Under the pieces are notes generated by a model. That model ran no database searches. It had not been told where the DNA came from and worked only from the letters and a program-made list of their open reading frames with translations. From the NCBI RefSeq assembly GCF_001316005.1, contig NZ_BBBJ01000008.1:62001-126000 (forward strand): a stretch of DNA of 64,000 nucleotides, written 5' to 3'. Of this stretch, positions 50,423 to 60,380 are shown in pieces; the first letter of the stretch is position 1, and every line of letters starts with the position of its first letter. The stretch comes from Vulcanisaeta distributa JCM 11217 (GTDB taxonomy: Archaea; Thermoproteota; Thermoprotei; Thermoproteales; Thermocladiaceae). A program made the translations under genes and the position numbers.

Positions 50423-51295
50423 GTGTATCCTCCAAAGTTTGGTTACGTAAGGGTCGCGTCATTGGAGGATGCCGTGAAGGTCCTTGAGGCTGATGAGAAT
50501 GCGAAAATACTCGCAGGAGGGCAGAGCTTAATGCCAATGCTTAAGCTTAGGTTAATTAGGCCATCATACCTAATCGATATTAACAGGGTGCCTAACCTAT
50601 CATACATAAACATTGAGGGTGATAAGATAAGAATTGGGGGGGCATTGGTTAGGCATCACCAGGTGGAGATCAACCGCGAACTCTGGAAGATATACCCAGC
50701 ACTGCCCGAGACCGCGATACAAATTGGTGATCCCCAAATTAGGAACCTGGGGGGGACAATGGCGGGTTCACTGGCCCACGCAGACCCAGCGGCTGATTGG
50801 CCAGCAACGTTAATAGCGCTTAGGGCCTCGGTAAGGATCCTCGGGCCGTCAGGGACTAGGGAAGTACCTGTTGAGGACTTCATAACTGGCCCATTCACAA
50901 CAGTGCTGGGGAGGGGCGAGGTCATTAGTGAAATCGTTATACCCAGGCTGGGTGGTACTGTTAAGTCCTCATACGTGAAGCTCGAACGCAAGGCTGGCGA
51001 CTTCGCGGTGGTTGGTGTGGCAGTAATGCTTAAGCTGAGCCCCCCCGACGGCTCTGTGGAGGACGCAGGTATTGGAATCACGGCCGCGGGGGGGCCCAGG
51101 CCATTTAGAGCCCGTGAGGCCGAGAAGGCCTTAATTGGGCGTAAGCCAACGGATGACGTTATCGAGGACGCGGCTGAAAGGGCCATGAAGGAGTCAAGCC
51201 CGATAAGCGACATTAGGGGGGGTTCGGCTGAGTATAAGAGGGCCATGGTTAAGGTAATGACCAGGAGGGCCATTAAGAATGCGCTTTCGAGGTGA
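50423..51295 (+). CDS. molybdenum hydroxylase FAD-binding (medium) subunit
   Basis: 290 residues. [20 protein letters not shown] and [20 protein letters not shown] with [10 protein letters not shown] are the two FAD-binding motifs of the CoxM/CutM family; [20 protein letters not shown] and [20 protein letters not shown] belong to the C-terminal domain. It passes electrons from the 2Fe-2S subunit to an external acceptor. [23 protein letters not shown] and IRGGSAEY each have one glycine more than usual and each coincide with a 7-G run, yet the frame stays open. GTG 50423 is the start. It is followed within 10 nt by the 2Fe-2S gene. Confidence 0.93.
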   Translation: MYPPKFGYVRVASLEDAVKVLEADENAKILAGGQSLMPMLKLRLIRPSYLIDINRVPNLSYINIEGDKIRIGGALVRHHQVEINRELWKIYPALPETAIQIGDPQIRNLGGTMAGSLAHADPAADWPATLIALRASVRILGPSGTREVPVEDFITGPFTTVLGRGEVISEIVIPRLGGTVKSSYVKLERKAGDFAVVGVAVMLKLSPPDGSVEDAGIGITAAGGPRPFRAREAEKALIGRKPTDDVIEDAAERAMKESSPISDIRGGSAEYKRAMVKVMTRRAIKNALSR

Positions 51296-51302
51296 TGGGG
51301 GC

Positions 51303-51820
51303 ATGGCGGCGACGCTCAAGGTTGGGCCGGAGGAGAAGGTTAGGATTAGGGTCAAGGTCAACGGTGTCTGGTACGAGAGGGAGGTGGAGCCAAGGAAACT
51401 ACTCGTTCACTTCCTAAGGGAGGATCTTGGGCTCACTAGTGTGCATGTTGGCTGTGATACTGGGCATTGCGGTGCATGTACGGTCATAATGAATGGAGTC
51501 AGTGTCAAATCCTGCCAGGTACTCGCGGTTCAGGCGGATGGTGCGGAAATACTTACGCTTGAGGGACTGGCTAAGGACGGTAAGCTACACCCGATACAGG
51601 AAGCCTTTTGGGAGAAGCACGCCCTTCAATGTGGCTACTGCACGCCTGGCTTCATAATGGAGACCTACTGGCTATTGAGTGAGAATCCCAACCCAACAGA
51701 GGAGGAGATTAGGAGGGGGGGTTTGTCGGGCAACCTATGCAGGTGTACTGGTTACCAGAACATTATCGAGCCGTTAAATTAGCCGTTCAGAAGCTAAGGG
51801 AGTTAAAAACGATGCAGTAA
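51303..51820 (+). CDS. molybdenum hydroxylase 2Fe-2S (small) subunit, frame broken near its end
   Basis: Carries two 2Fe-2S clusters. [18 protein letters not shown] is the plant-ferredoxin-type cluster and [20 protein letters not shown] with [16 protein letters not shown] the helical-domain cluster. The run at 51715-51721 turns the usual RRGLSGNL into RRGGLSGNL. Restoring one G near 51771 changes the end from EPLN to [17 protein letters not shown], stopping at 51820. About 170 residues. ATG 51303 is chosen over an upstream ATG inside the FAD-subunit gene. Confidence 0.95.
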
Positions 51821-51832
51821 GTCGAAGCAAAT

Positions 51833-52645
51833 TCACAACTTAAATTCAGTGGGTCTCCAGGAACACGATTGCTCCTGTATCCTACCCTCAAGGGCATCCT
51901 TTATGAACTTCCTCGGATCCTTAATCTCACGCATTGGTTTACCACTTCCGTTCCTCATGAACATCATAACCTCAGCGAGTATGCTAAGGGCTATTTCACC
52001 TGCAGTCTTAGCCCCCAATGTCAAGCCCAACGGGTGAGTGCAGCCTACTTAACACGTAGTCAAGGCTTAACCCTCTCCTAACCATGTCCGCAATCATAAC
52101 CGCCGCCCTCCTCTGGCTTGCGAGTAGGCCTATGAACCTGGCATTGTGCTTAAGGGCTATGTAAAGGGCCTCGGCATCGTACGGCTTGCCACCTTCATTC
52201 GCTATTACTACTATGGAGTTCTCATCAACGAGCTTTTCAAGATCCCTGAGATCATTACTTATGAAGTACGCGTTGCCGAAGCGATCTTTATCTACGTCAC
52301 CGTTCCCCCCCACAACGGCCACGTAATAACCAATGGCATTACCAACATCAACAAGGGCCTTGGCTATAAGCCTGAGCCAACCACAATAATCGTAGGCCTC
52401 GGTTCCATTGGTTCCAGGATAACCCTAATCCCACTCACCGTGGTCTCTATGATTTTACCCTCACTCAACGCCTTATTAGCCAACTCTAAAACCTCCCCCC
52501 CATTAGTTATGACACCAAGTAAGGACCTCCCATTAATCACTATGTCAGATAACACATTATCACCAATGAGCATTTTAACAATAACAATCCTACCACCCTC
52601 CGAGCTAGCCCTGGTCAAAGCCCTAAAGAACTCACACGATGACAT
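51833..52645 (-). CDS. XdhC/CoxI-family Mo-hydroxylase maturation protein, frame broken at two sites
   Basis: Needed in known systems to load or sulphurate the molybdenum cofactor of xanthine-dehydrogenase-family enzymes. The N-terminal part has SSEGGRIVIVKMLIGDNVLS and SLLGVITNGGEVLELANKAL; after PTIIVVGSG a Rossmann domain follows (FGNAYFISNDLRDLEKLVDE, IALKHNARFIGLLASQRRAA, YVLSRLHSPVGLDIGAKTAG, EIALSILAEVMMFM), the XdhC C-terminal module. Breaks lie near 52340 and 52020. About 270 residues. The TATA-like AAATTTATTT is about 25 nt before ATG 52645. It is convergent with the 2Fe-2S gene. Confidence 0.82.
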
Positions 52646-52752
52646 TGACGTAATGGTTCGCCAAGCTAAATAAATTTTCTTACGCGATTAATGAATAATT
52701 AAACGTAAGTTGGATGAATTCCTTAAATACCGATTACAGAGCGTTCTTCCTA

Positions 52753-53286
52753 ATGAGCATACCAAGGTCGATGCATAGGGAGGCTGGTCCTAAGACGGCG
52801 AGCTTCTTCGTAATAACGGTATCCACGTCCAGGTTTAATGCCAAAGTGAGTGGACAGCCCTATACGGATGAATCGGGGGATTTGGCCGAGTCAATGCTTA
52901 GGCAGGCTGGGCATAGGGTTGTTGGCAGGGAGTTGATTAAGGATGACTTGGTCATGATACGCTCGCTCGTCGACTCGCTGCTTCTTCGTGATGACGTAGA
53001 CGTGATCGTACTCACAGGCGGTACGGGCCTCGCCAGAAGTGACGTGACGATAGAGGCCATTAGGCCGCTCTTTGAGAAGGAGCTTGAGGGCTTTGGGGAG
53101 TTGTTTAGGCAGGTTAGTTATCAGAAGATTGGTACTGGCGTGATAATGACGAGGGCCACCGCCGGGGGGGTTGCCAGGGGGGGCAAGTTGATAGTGGCTT
53201 TACCAGGCTCGCCGGATGGTGTTAAGACAGGGCTTGAAATAATACTTCAGGAACTGCCCCACATACTTTATATAATTAGGTCCTAG
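52753..53286 (+). CDS. moaB: molybdenum cofactor biosynthesis protein MoaB/MogA family
   Basis: Adenylates molybdopterin before molybdenum insertion. FFVITVSTSRFNAKVSGQPY opens the fold, DVIVLTGGTGLARSDVTIEA is the substrate loop, and FGELFRQVSYQKIGTGVIMT leads into RATAGGVARGGKLIVALPGS, where RATAGVARGKL is usual: both extra glycines sit on 7-G runs. About 177 residues. ATG 52753 is preferred because CCTTAAATAC lies about 28 nt upstream. Its place beside the Mo-hydroxylase genes fits its role. Confidence 0.9.
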   Translation: MSIPRSMHREAGPKTASFFVITVSTSRFNAKVSGQPYTDESGDLAESMLRQAGHRVVGRELIKDDLVMIRSLVDSLLLRDDVDVIVLTGGTGLARSDVTIEAIRPLFEKELEGFGELFRQVSYQKIGTGVIMTRATAGGVARGGKLIVALPGSPDGVKTGLEIILQELPHILYIIRS

Positions 53287-53350
53287 TGGGCATTCACTTA
53301 ATTTAAAATGATTATTAATGCATATTTTGCACAAATCAATCCCAATTTTA

Positions 53351-53740
53351 ATGCGTGTTTATTTAGGCATACCAATGACACCACTACTCGCCGTAATGCC
53401 ACTGGTTGGTTCAGGACTAATGACCTACTATGCATATGAAAATATTAGGTACGTGAATGTATGCCTACCCGGCATCTTTCATTGTGATAGGTTTAACTTC
53501 ATAGTGCCAAGGAGGATTAGGTTACTACTAGCCGTTGGTGCCGCTGTTGTTCTATTCCTAATAGGGCTCTTAATAATAATGAGCATGCTAATGATCGCAT
53601 TGTTCCTATCAATGATGGGCTTACTCATTGGTGTTTACGGAGTATACCTACAAGTGAGCCACAGGGCTTATTGCATGTATTGCTTAACCACGGACATAAT
53701 CCTACTACTAACCACGCTATTGATAATAATTAATTCGTGA
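53351..53740 (+). CDS. VKOR-like membrane thiol oxidoreductase
   Basis: About 129 residues with four hydrophobic helices. NVCLPGIFHCDRFNF provides the outer cysteine pair and SHRAYCMYCLTTDII the CxxC redox site, the pattern of vitamin K epoxide reductase homologues that reoxidise disulphide-forming partners through quinones. No thioredoxin-like DsbA partner is fused or adjacent. The start could be ATG 53318, 53351 or 53375; 53351 is a compromise. Frame intact and free of long G runs. Confidence 0.7.
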   Translation: MRVYLGIPMTPLLAVMPLVGSGLMTYYAYENIRYVNVCLPGIFHCDRFNFIVPRRIRLLLAVGAAVVLFLIGLLIIMSMLMIALFLSMMGLLIGVYGVYLQVSHRAYCMYCLTTDIILLLTTLLIIINS

Positions 53741-53792
53741 TGGGCTAATCCGCAATATTCAAGAGCCCAGATTTAGTATTAGGATTAAACGC

Positions 53793-54894
53793 ATGAGGAA
53801 TTTGGTGGTGGCATTATTCAGCGTGGTGGGCACGATATCCATGTGGTACAACTTCCTAGCCTACAATGTTATTGCATCAATAGTACTAACAAAATCAGCA
53901 CTGCATTTAGGCATAGTACTATCCTTCACGACAATATTCGTAGCATTCATTGCAAGGCCCATTGGTGCTTACGTCTTTGGTCTAGTTGGCGATAAATTTT
54001 CTAGTAAGTCGTCGTTAGTTTCAACCCTCATAATCATGGGCATTTCCACACTCTTAATATCGATTATTAAAAGCACGTGGTATGCCACATACGAATTATT
54101 AATCCTAAGGATAGCCCAGGGAATGGCACTAGGCGGTGAGTGGGCATCCGCGTCGGTCCTTACGTATGAATCCGTGAGGGGTAATGTTGGTAGGTTTCTA
54201 ACGAGCCTCGTGCAACTCGGTGTTCCACTGGGTATGTTATTAACGGCCTTCGCGGTTGTTCAATGGCGGTTGGCGCTACTAATGGGGTCGTTATTAAGCC
54301 TCTCATCGGCCACGGTGATCCTGGCACTTGCACAGCAGGGTGCTGGATCAATTAATTGGAGGCCAACACTCCGCGTTGAGGATGTTAGGAGGATTATAAG
54401 GGCGATTGGTGTTAAGCTTGGCGAGAGTTCGAGTTTTTACGTGTACACATCCGTATTGCTCCTATACTTTAACGTGCATGAGGTTTCAAGCTTAATAATC
54501 ACAGCCACAATCTCCCTATTGATATTCACGTTAATAATGTCGGTAATCATGACTAGGATGAGCCCAGTTAAGGCATTACTACTTGGTTACATTTTCTTCT
54601 CCCTGGTGAACGCTTCATGTTTAGAATGGAGCCATTACTCCTCTTTATTCTCTTTGGCATGGCGACGCAATAACCTACACACCACAATTACTATACCTAG
54701 TATCGCTATTCAGGAGTGATGTTAAGCATGTTGGTGCCGGCGTTTCTTATCACGTGGCCAGCTCACTGGGTGGTCTAACCACGTACTTAGCGTCACTATT
54801 AATATCAATATACGGCATTAATGCGGGATTTATCACCATACCCACCCTATTACTGGTGTCCTGCATCATCTCAATAATCGCCCTATTAATTTAA
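53793..54894 (+). CDS. MFS transporter of the metabolite:H+ symporter type, frame broken near 54640
   Basis: About 367 residues. NFLAYNVIASIVLTKSALHL and PIGAYVFGLVGDKFSSKSSL (MFS motif A), then RIAQGMALGGEWASASVLTY and TSLVQLGVPLGMLL, typical of the metabolite:H+ symporter branch that imports organic acids. The last part is in another frame: YLVSLFRSDVKHVGAGVSYH, SLGGLTTYLASLLISIYGIN and a stop at 54894. The substrate is unknown; the nearness to the Mo-hydroxylase locus could mean it imports that enzyme's substrate (speculation). Confidence 0.72.
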
Positions 54895-54940
54895 GTACCG
54901 TTGGAATTATTTATAAACGAGTTTAGCATTGACCCACCGT

Positions 54941-55386
54941 ATGGCGAGAGTTCACTATGACGGTTCCTTTGAGGTTGATAAGCTAGGGATGTGGTTTACA
55001 ACTTCCTCGTTGACCCGAGGAACATAGCCTCGGTAATACCTGGTGTGGAGTCTGTGGATGTGATTGATCCCGACAACTTCAAGGTTAAGGCCAGTATGGG
55101 TGTTGGGGCTATTAAGGGTACGATAAACATAACCGCCAAATTCACCGAGAAGAAGCCACCGGAGAGTGCCAGGGTTGTTGGTAGGGGCACGGGTATGCAG
55201 AGCACAATGGACTTCGAGATTGGCTTCAGGCTTGAGGAGCCAAGCCCAGGCAGGACGAAGGTTAATTGGTACTTTGACGGTAATGTGGGTGGTTTAATAG
55301 GGTCAATGGGAGCCAGGGTACTAGACCCAGTGGCTCAGAAAATAGTCCAAGACAGTGTGGAAAAACTAAAGCAAAGGCTTTCATAA
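54941..55386 (+). CDS. coxG: CoxG-family (SRPBCC) protein, frame broken near 54985
   Basis: About 149 residues. From ATG 54941 it reads RVHYDGSFEVDK and, after adding one T, RDVVYNFLVDPRNIASVIPG, then VESVDVIDPDNFKVKASMGV, TINITAKFTEKKPPESARVV and PVAQKIVQDSVEKLKQRL, the helix-grip fold of CoxG/SRPBCC proteins. In bacteria CoxG helps anchor CO dehydrogenase to the membrane; here it more likely serves the Mo hydroxylase encoded 3 kb upstream. ATTTATAAACG is about 29 nt before the start. Confidence 0.78.
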
Positions 55387-55458
55387 TAGGCCCTGGCCCT
55401 CATGACTGGTGCAAACCTAAAAATTTATTAACTCATTCATAACTCCGTCTTGATAGGT

Positions 55459-56793
55459 ATGAGCCTAATACTGAAGCCTAAGGAATCGGCTTTACAAAAG
55501 CCGCACCTAAACCTAGCTGTCATAGGGCATGTGGACCACGGAAAATCAACACTGGTAGGGCACCTACTCGTGGTCACTGGCTATGTTGATGAGAAGGGCT
55601 TCAAGGAGCTTGAGGAGCAGGCTAAGAAGATGGGTAAGGAGGACTTCGTCTATGCCTGGGTAACGGATAGCTGAAGGAGGAGAGGGAGAGGGGGTGTCAC
55701 GATTGAGGCGATGCACGTAGGCTTCGAGACATCCAAGTACTTCTTCACGATCATAGACCTACCAGGTCATAGGGACTTCGTTAAGAACATGATAGTCGGT
55801 GCGAGCCAGGCAGATGCCGCATTACTCGTCGTCTCCGCAAGGCCTGGCGAGTTCGAGACAGGCATTGGACCACAGGGCCAGACTAGGGAGCACCTATTCC
55901 TAGCCGCCACGTTGGGTATTAGGCAGGTAATAGTGGCTGTTAATAAGATGGATGTTGTTAACTACGACCAGAAGAGGTATGAGCAGATTAAGGCTGAGGT
56001 CAGCAAGTTCATGAAGTTGCTCGGCTACGACCCATCGAAGGTACCCTTCATACCTGTCAGCGCCCTGAAGGGTGACAACATTAAGGAGAAAAGTAACAAT
56101 ACGCCCTGGTATAATGGACCAACGCTATTAGAGGCTCTTGACACGTTACAGCCACCACCAAGGCCCGTTGACAAGCCATTCAGGTTACCAATACAGGACG
56201 TCTACACAATAACTGGTGCGGGTACGGTGGTTGTCGGTAGGGTTGAGACTGGAGTGCTTAAGGTCGGTGATAGAGTAGTCGTGATGCCACCCGCCAAGGT
56301 CGGTGATGTAAGGAGCATTGAGACGCACCACATGAAGCTGGAGCAGGCCCAGCCTGGCGACAACATTGGCATTAACGTTAGGGGTATTGAGAAGGAGGAT
56401 GTTAAGAGGGGTGACGTGATGGGTCACCTAGCCAACCCACCGACGGTTGCTGAGGAGATAGTGGCTAGAATCGCCGTTCTATGGCACCCAACGGCGATAG
56501 GCCCAGGCTACACGCCAGTGCTTCACGTGCACACCGCAACTGTGCCTGCGCAGATTGTTGAGTTAATCGCGAAGCTTGATCCAAGGACTGGACAGACTGT
56601 GGAGCAGAAGCCTCAGTTCATTAAGCAGGGTGATGTGGCCGTTGTTAGGCTTAAGCCACTCAAGGATGTGGTTGTTGAGAAGTACAGCGACTTCCCAGGG
56701 CTTGGTAGGTTCGCCCTAAGGGACATGGGCAGGACAATAGCCGCCGGCCAGATAATCGAGATTAAGCCGAAGAAGGTTGAAATTAAGGCGTGA
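55459..56793 (+). CDS. tuf: translation elongation factor aEF-1alpha, with compensating one-base errors at 55670 and 55690-55694
   Basis: The GTPase that delivers aminoacyl-tRNA. [20 protein letters not shown] is G1, [20 protein letters not shown] is G3, [12 protein letters not shown] is G4, and domains II and III follow ([40 protein letters not shown]). The frame is broken by loss of one G at 55670 (giving an in-frame TGA) and restored by one extra G in the run 55690-55694; the true reading is [20 protein letters not shown]. An organism could not live with this gene as printed. About 444 residues. It is followed 6 nt later by rps10. Confidence 0.97.
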
Positions 56794-56799
56794 TGATTA

Positions 56800-57111
56800 A
56801 TGCCGAGAAAGGCGCGAATACGCATTTGGGGAACAGACAGTAAGCAAGTTGATGACCTAGCCAATGAGATAGTTGGCATAGCCAAGAAACTCGGTGTTAA
56901 GGTCTCAGGGCCAATACCACTGCCCAGGAAGAGGCTGTTGGTCACTGTTAGGAGGGCGCCGAGTGGGCAGGGATACCACACATTTGATCATTGGGAGATG
57001 AGGATTTACAAGCGATTAATAGACATGGATGCTGACGAGAGGGCCATTAGGCAGTTAATGAGGTTGAGGGTTCCCGAAAACATAAAAATCGAGATAGAGC
57101 TTGTGGATTAG
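56800..57111 (+). CDS. rps10: small-subunit ribosomal protein uS10
   Basis: 103 residues: RKARIRIWGTDSKQVDDLAN, IPLPRKRLLVTVRRAPSGQG, YHTFDHWEMRIYKRLIDMDA and ending RVPENIKIEIELVD. It follows the EF-1alpha gene immediately, the standard archaeal arrangement, and is surely cotranscribed with it. Frame intact. A C8 run lies just behind the stop. Confidence 0.97.
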   Translation: MPRKARIRIWGTDSKQVDDLANEIVGIAKKLGVKVSGPIPLPRKRLLVTVRRAPSGQGYHTFDHWEMRIYKRLIDMDADERAIRQLMRLRVPENIKIEIELVD

Positions 57112-57454
57112 TTCCCTCCCCCCCCACATTTCTAAATTCTATAATGTAAAACCCTATTAAATTAACCATATACATTTCAATCATTTCATTTTCCTCTAAT
57201 AAATACTCAATCAGCCTTCAGCCTATCGTCACAGCGAACGGCTAGGCGGGCTCTAAACTCATCACCAACTGACCGCGCAGTCACTACCAAGGTAAAAAGC
57301 CTTTCCCGATAATGAATGGCTTAGTGGGCTGTGCCGTGGAAGGCAATGATGCTGTTTAAAAACCCTCAGCATAGAACCGACTCATCACCACTCCGCGAAC
57401 TCGGCACTCATCACTCGCAATCCTTTTATGGCCACCGCCTTATTACCCTTTTGT
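57112..57454. other. intergenic region without recognised feature
   Basis: About 340 bases after rps10. It begins with an 8-C run (57118-57125) and contains AT-rich DNA plus a moderately GC-rich patch. I find no open frame above about 40 codons that looks coding, no RNA fold and no repeat. Confidence 0.35.
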
Positions 57455-58706
57455 ATGGTGCGTATCTCCAGGTTAGGTAATGGACTAACGGTAATTACTC
57501 ACTACATGCCCGTTGATGTCGTTGCGATCTACGTGTTCTACAACGTGGGCGCCAAGAATGAGTACCCAGGCATATTCGGGGGGGCTCGCACTTAGTTGAG
57601 CACATGCTCTTTAGGAGGATTGAGGGGGGGTTAAGGGGGGGTAGTGTGGACGAGCTTGTTGAGGGGTTGGCGGCTACTTTAATGGTTTTACGAACTACGA
57701 CTACACAGCCTACGTCGAGGTGTTACCCACGGAATACGCTGAGTTGGGTTTTGAAATTGAGAGTAAGAGGATGGTAAATGCGGTTTTTGACCCGAGCGAA
57801 TTCGAGCTTGAGAGGAAGATTGTGCTTAGTGAATTTGATATGAATGAGAATGACCCAGACTTCAGGCTCATGTATAGGGCCTCGATGATTGCCTGGGACA
57901 CACACCCGTATAGGTACGCAGTCATTGGTTTGAGAAGTGACTTAAACAGGGTGTCCAGGGATGAGTTGTTTAGGTATTATAGGCGTTATTATAACCCTGG
58001 TAATGCCGTGCTGGTCATAGTTGGTGGGTTAGGTGAGGGTGAGGCTATGAAGCTGGCTGATAGGTACTTTGGCAGTATAGGGTCTGGCGGTGAGTCGGGC
58101 ATCATCAAGCCTGGGATGATGGTCCACAGGGCAGGGTTAGGGTTGAGTTGAAGGCATTGAGTGGTGAGACGCCCAGGCTGTTAATCACGTTCAAGGTCCC
58201 TGGGGGGCTTATGACGTTAATGGTTTAAGAAGGCTTATTCTCATGGACTTCATAGTCTCGGGTGATAGGGCATTTGCCTACGGCCTAACGAGTAGGGAAC
58301 CCATGGCAGTCCCAAGGTCATCTAGGCTCTACAGAATCGTTGAGGAGGGCCTTGGTGATGCATCTATAGTTATTACGAGATGACTTACATGAACAGCCTG
58401 TACTCAGTGGTGATATACAATGTTAAGGATCCTGACAAGGTAATTGCGAGGGTTAACGAATTAATTACCGAGAGACCGAGTGAGGACGAACTTAGCTTCG
58501 CCAGAGAAAGGATAAGAGCTAGGCTCGCCTTCTCCATGGACTCACCAAGCAAGTTGGCCCAAATATATGGTCTATCGCAGCTGTTCATGAATGATCCAGG
58601 CAGGTTGATATCCGTGATTGAGGACTCAACTAGGTTGGGCGCCAATGAGTATGTTGAATTCGTGGATGGATTAATAGATAGGTTGATCTCCATAATTTAC
58701 GGGTGA
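57455..58706 (+). CDS. M16-family zinc metallopeptidase, catalytic member, frame broken at several sites
   Basis: About 410 residues. From ATG 57455: VRISRLGNGLTVITHYMPVD, VVAIYVFYNVGAKNEYPGIF, then SHLVEHMLFR with the inverted zinc motif HxxEH, YDYTAYVEVLPTEYAELGFE, KRMVNAVFDPSEFELERKIV with the distal zinc Glu region, and YYNPGNAVLVIVGGLGEGEA. Breaks fall at the G7 runs 57578-57584, 57625-57631 and 57636-57642 and near 57675, 58138, 58200 and 58375. The C-terminus is RLGANEYVEFVDGLIDRLIS. It overlaps the second M16 gene, with which it probably forms a two-subunit clamshell peptidase. Confidence 0.8.
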
Positions 58707-59821
58707 TGATTATGGCTAATAAATTATTCATTAAGTCTCCCGTTAGTGACGTTGCCGTGCTCGATATCAAGCTAAACCTGGGCTCATTACAGGAGGCTTA
58801 CCCTGGCGTTGCCAATGTCCTAATACCGCTATGGAGGATGAGCAATTACGCAAGGGAGTTGGAGAGGGTTGGTGTTTCATTCTCCTTTGAGAAGGGGTTT
58901 GACGCACTCACGCTTAGGGTTAAGGCCAGGTACTCGGTCGTTGGTAAGGCTGTGAAACTCATCGAGGGCATGCTCCTAAACCCAGTCATTGATAGGCTTG
59001 GTGATGCCATTAGGGAGGCGAGGACGAGTATAAGCATTAATAGGGAGGATACCGCGGTAAGATCGGTAGCTGAGGCGTTAAAGGTATTATTTAATGACCA
59101 CCCATACTCCAGGCACCCCATCGCCTATGACTATAGGCTTGACGGCATAACCAGGGATCACATTAGGGAGGCCATTGAGTCACTGAGGGTTTTATCATTA
59201 ACCATCGTGGCTCCTGAGAATACAGTAGATATTGACCTGCCATACACGAACTACGAGGGGGTCCCGGTTAATAGATTTAGGAGTGGTGATGTTGATGTTA
59301 AGCTTGAGGGTAAGGTGCAGACCACAATAACAATTGCATACCCAAGCTACGGCATTAAAGACCTGGAGGGTTCCTTCAGGGTTACGGTCATGAACACAGT
59401 ACTCGGAGGCATGGGCTTAGTATCGAGACTTTACAGGGAGGTTAGGGTGAGGAGGGGGGGCTTGGCGTACTACGCCTACTCCATGTACTGGCCACTGGGT
59501 AGTTCGGGAATACTAATCGCAATGGCTGGTGTACGTAGGGAGGTCCTCAAGGAAGCCCTTGAGGTCATGCTAAGCACCATAGGTGAGCAAACAATTTCTG
59601 AGGAGGAGCTGAGGATGGCCATTAGGAATAGGGTTGGTAGGCTCAAGGTCAATGCAGAATCACCCGAGGGTATGGCAATGTTATACTCAGTAATACCGAC
59701 ATACGGCCTACCAACAGATTACTACGAGAGATTCATCAACTACATAAGTGGGTTAAGGCCTGAGGACATATCGAGGGAATTAAGAAACCTACCAAGGCCC
59801 GCCATAGCGGTGGTTGGTTAA
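58703..59821 (+). CDS. M16-family non-catalytic partner subunit
   Basis: About 370 residues. It has the fold signatures of M16 (GVSFSFEKGFDALTLRVKAR, VMNTVLGGMGLVSRLYREVR, LAYYAYSMYWPLGSSGILIA) including the R/Y substrate-binding pair, but I see no HxxEH motif, as in the beta subunits of heterodimeric M16 peptidases. The GTG/ATG start overlaps the end of the catalytic gene. Only one long run (59455-59461, G7) falls in it, giving RRGGLAYY for RRGLAYY. Frame intact. Confidence 0.78.
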   Translation: MMIMANKLFIKSPVSDVAVLDIKLNLGSLQEAYPGVANVLIPLWRMSNYARELERVGVSFSFEKGFDALTLRVKARYSVVGKAVKLIEGMLLNPVIDRLGDAIREARTSISINREDTAVRSVAEALKVLFNDHPYSRHPIAYDYRLDGITRDHIREAIESLRVLSLTIVAPENTVDIDLPYTNYEGVPVNRFRSGDVDVKLEGKVQTTITIAYPSYGIKDLEGSFRVTVMNTVLGGMGLVSRLYREVRVRRGGLAYYAYSMYWPLGSSGILIAMAGVRREVLKEALEVMLSTIGEQTISEEELRMAIRNRVGRLKVNAESPEGMAMLYSVIPTYGLPTDYYERFINYISGLRPEDISRELRNLPRPAIAVVG

Positions 59822-60038
59822 TTAAGTGATGGCAAGCCCACCTTAAACATTAAAGAGACCTCCTAACTTAGTGTTGGATGGACCTTCATCGTCACTGTGC
59901 AAAACAATTTGAGGAACACAATTGCTAGGAAGCTCAGGAAGCACTGCTTATTGCTATGCCACCAAACCCTGGCTTACTCCTCCCAAACAATGAAGAACCC
60001 AAGGAAAGCTTAAAATTGCCTCATGAAATGACATTACC

Positions 60039-60141
60039 GGGGGGGCCGTAGTCTAGCCTGGCTAGGATGCTCGGCTCGGGATCTATAGAAGGACGCGAGC
60101 CCGAGTGATCCCGGGTTCAAATCCCGGCGGCCCCCCCACCA
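60039..60141 (+). tRNA. tRNA-Pro (CGG anticodon) with intron, CCA encoded
   Basis: D arm TAGTCTAGCCTGGCTAG, anticodon stem CTCGG/CCGAG with loop CTCGGG (CGG at the anticodon, G37), T arm CCGGGTTCAAATCCCGG, discriminator A and encoded CCA. About 19 extra bases (near 60082-60100) after position 37 form an archaeal intron; GGCTCG and CGAGCC flank it and give the helix of a bulge-helix-bulge site. Acceptor strands read seven G and seven C where four each suffice (GGGGCCG/CGGCCCC). Confidence 0.85.
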
Positions 60142-60380
60142 CGTTTGTTGGGGGGGTTAGTCTTATCGCTTATGAATTGAGGGGAACTGACATTCATGAC
60201 TTCATTTACGGTTTCGTTCAGCCCATGGGTCCTAGGCGAGGCAGTTTAGGCTCTTCGCCTTTACCTTCCTCGCCCTTTCAAACTACTTAGACGCATTTTC
60301 CTCTTTCAATAATTGAGTCTTTGTGTACGTTCGACTACGGTGATTCAAGGTTAAAATACTCCCAGCGAGGGTTAATTGAA

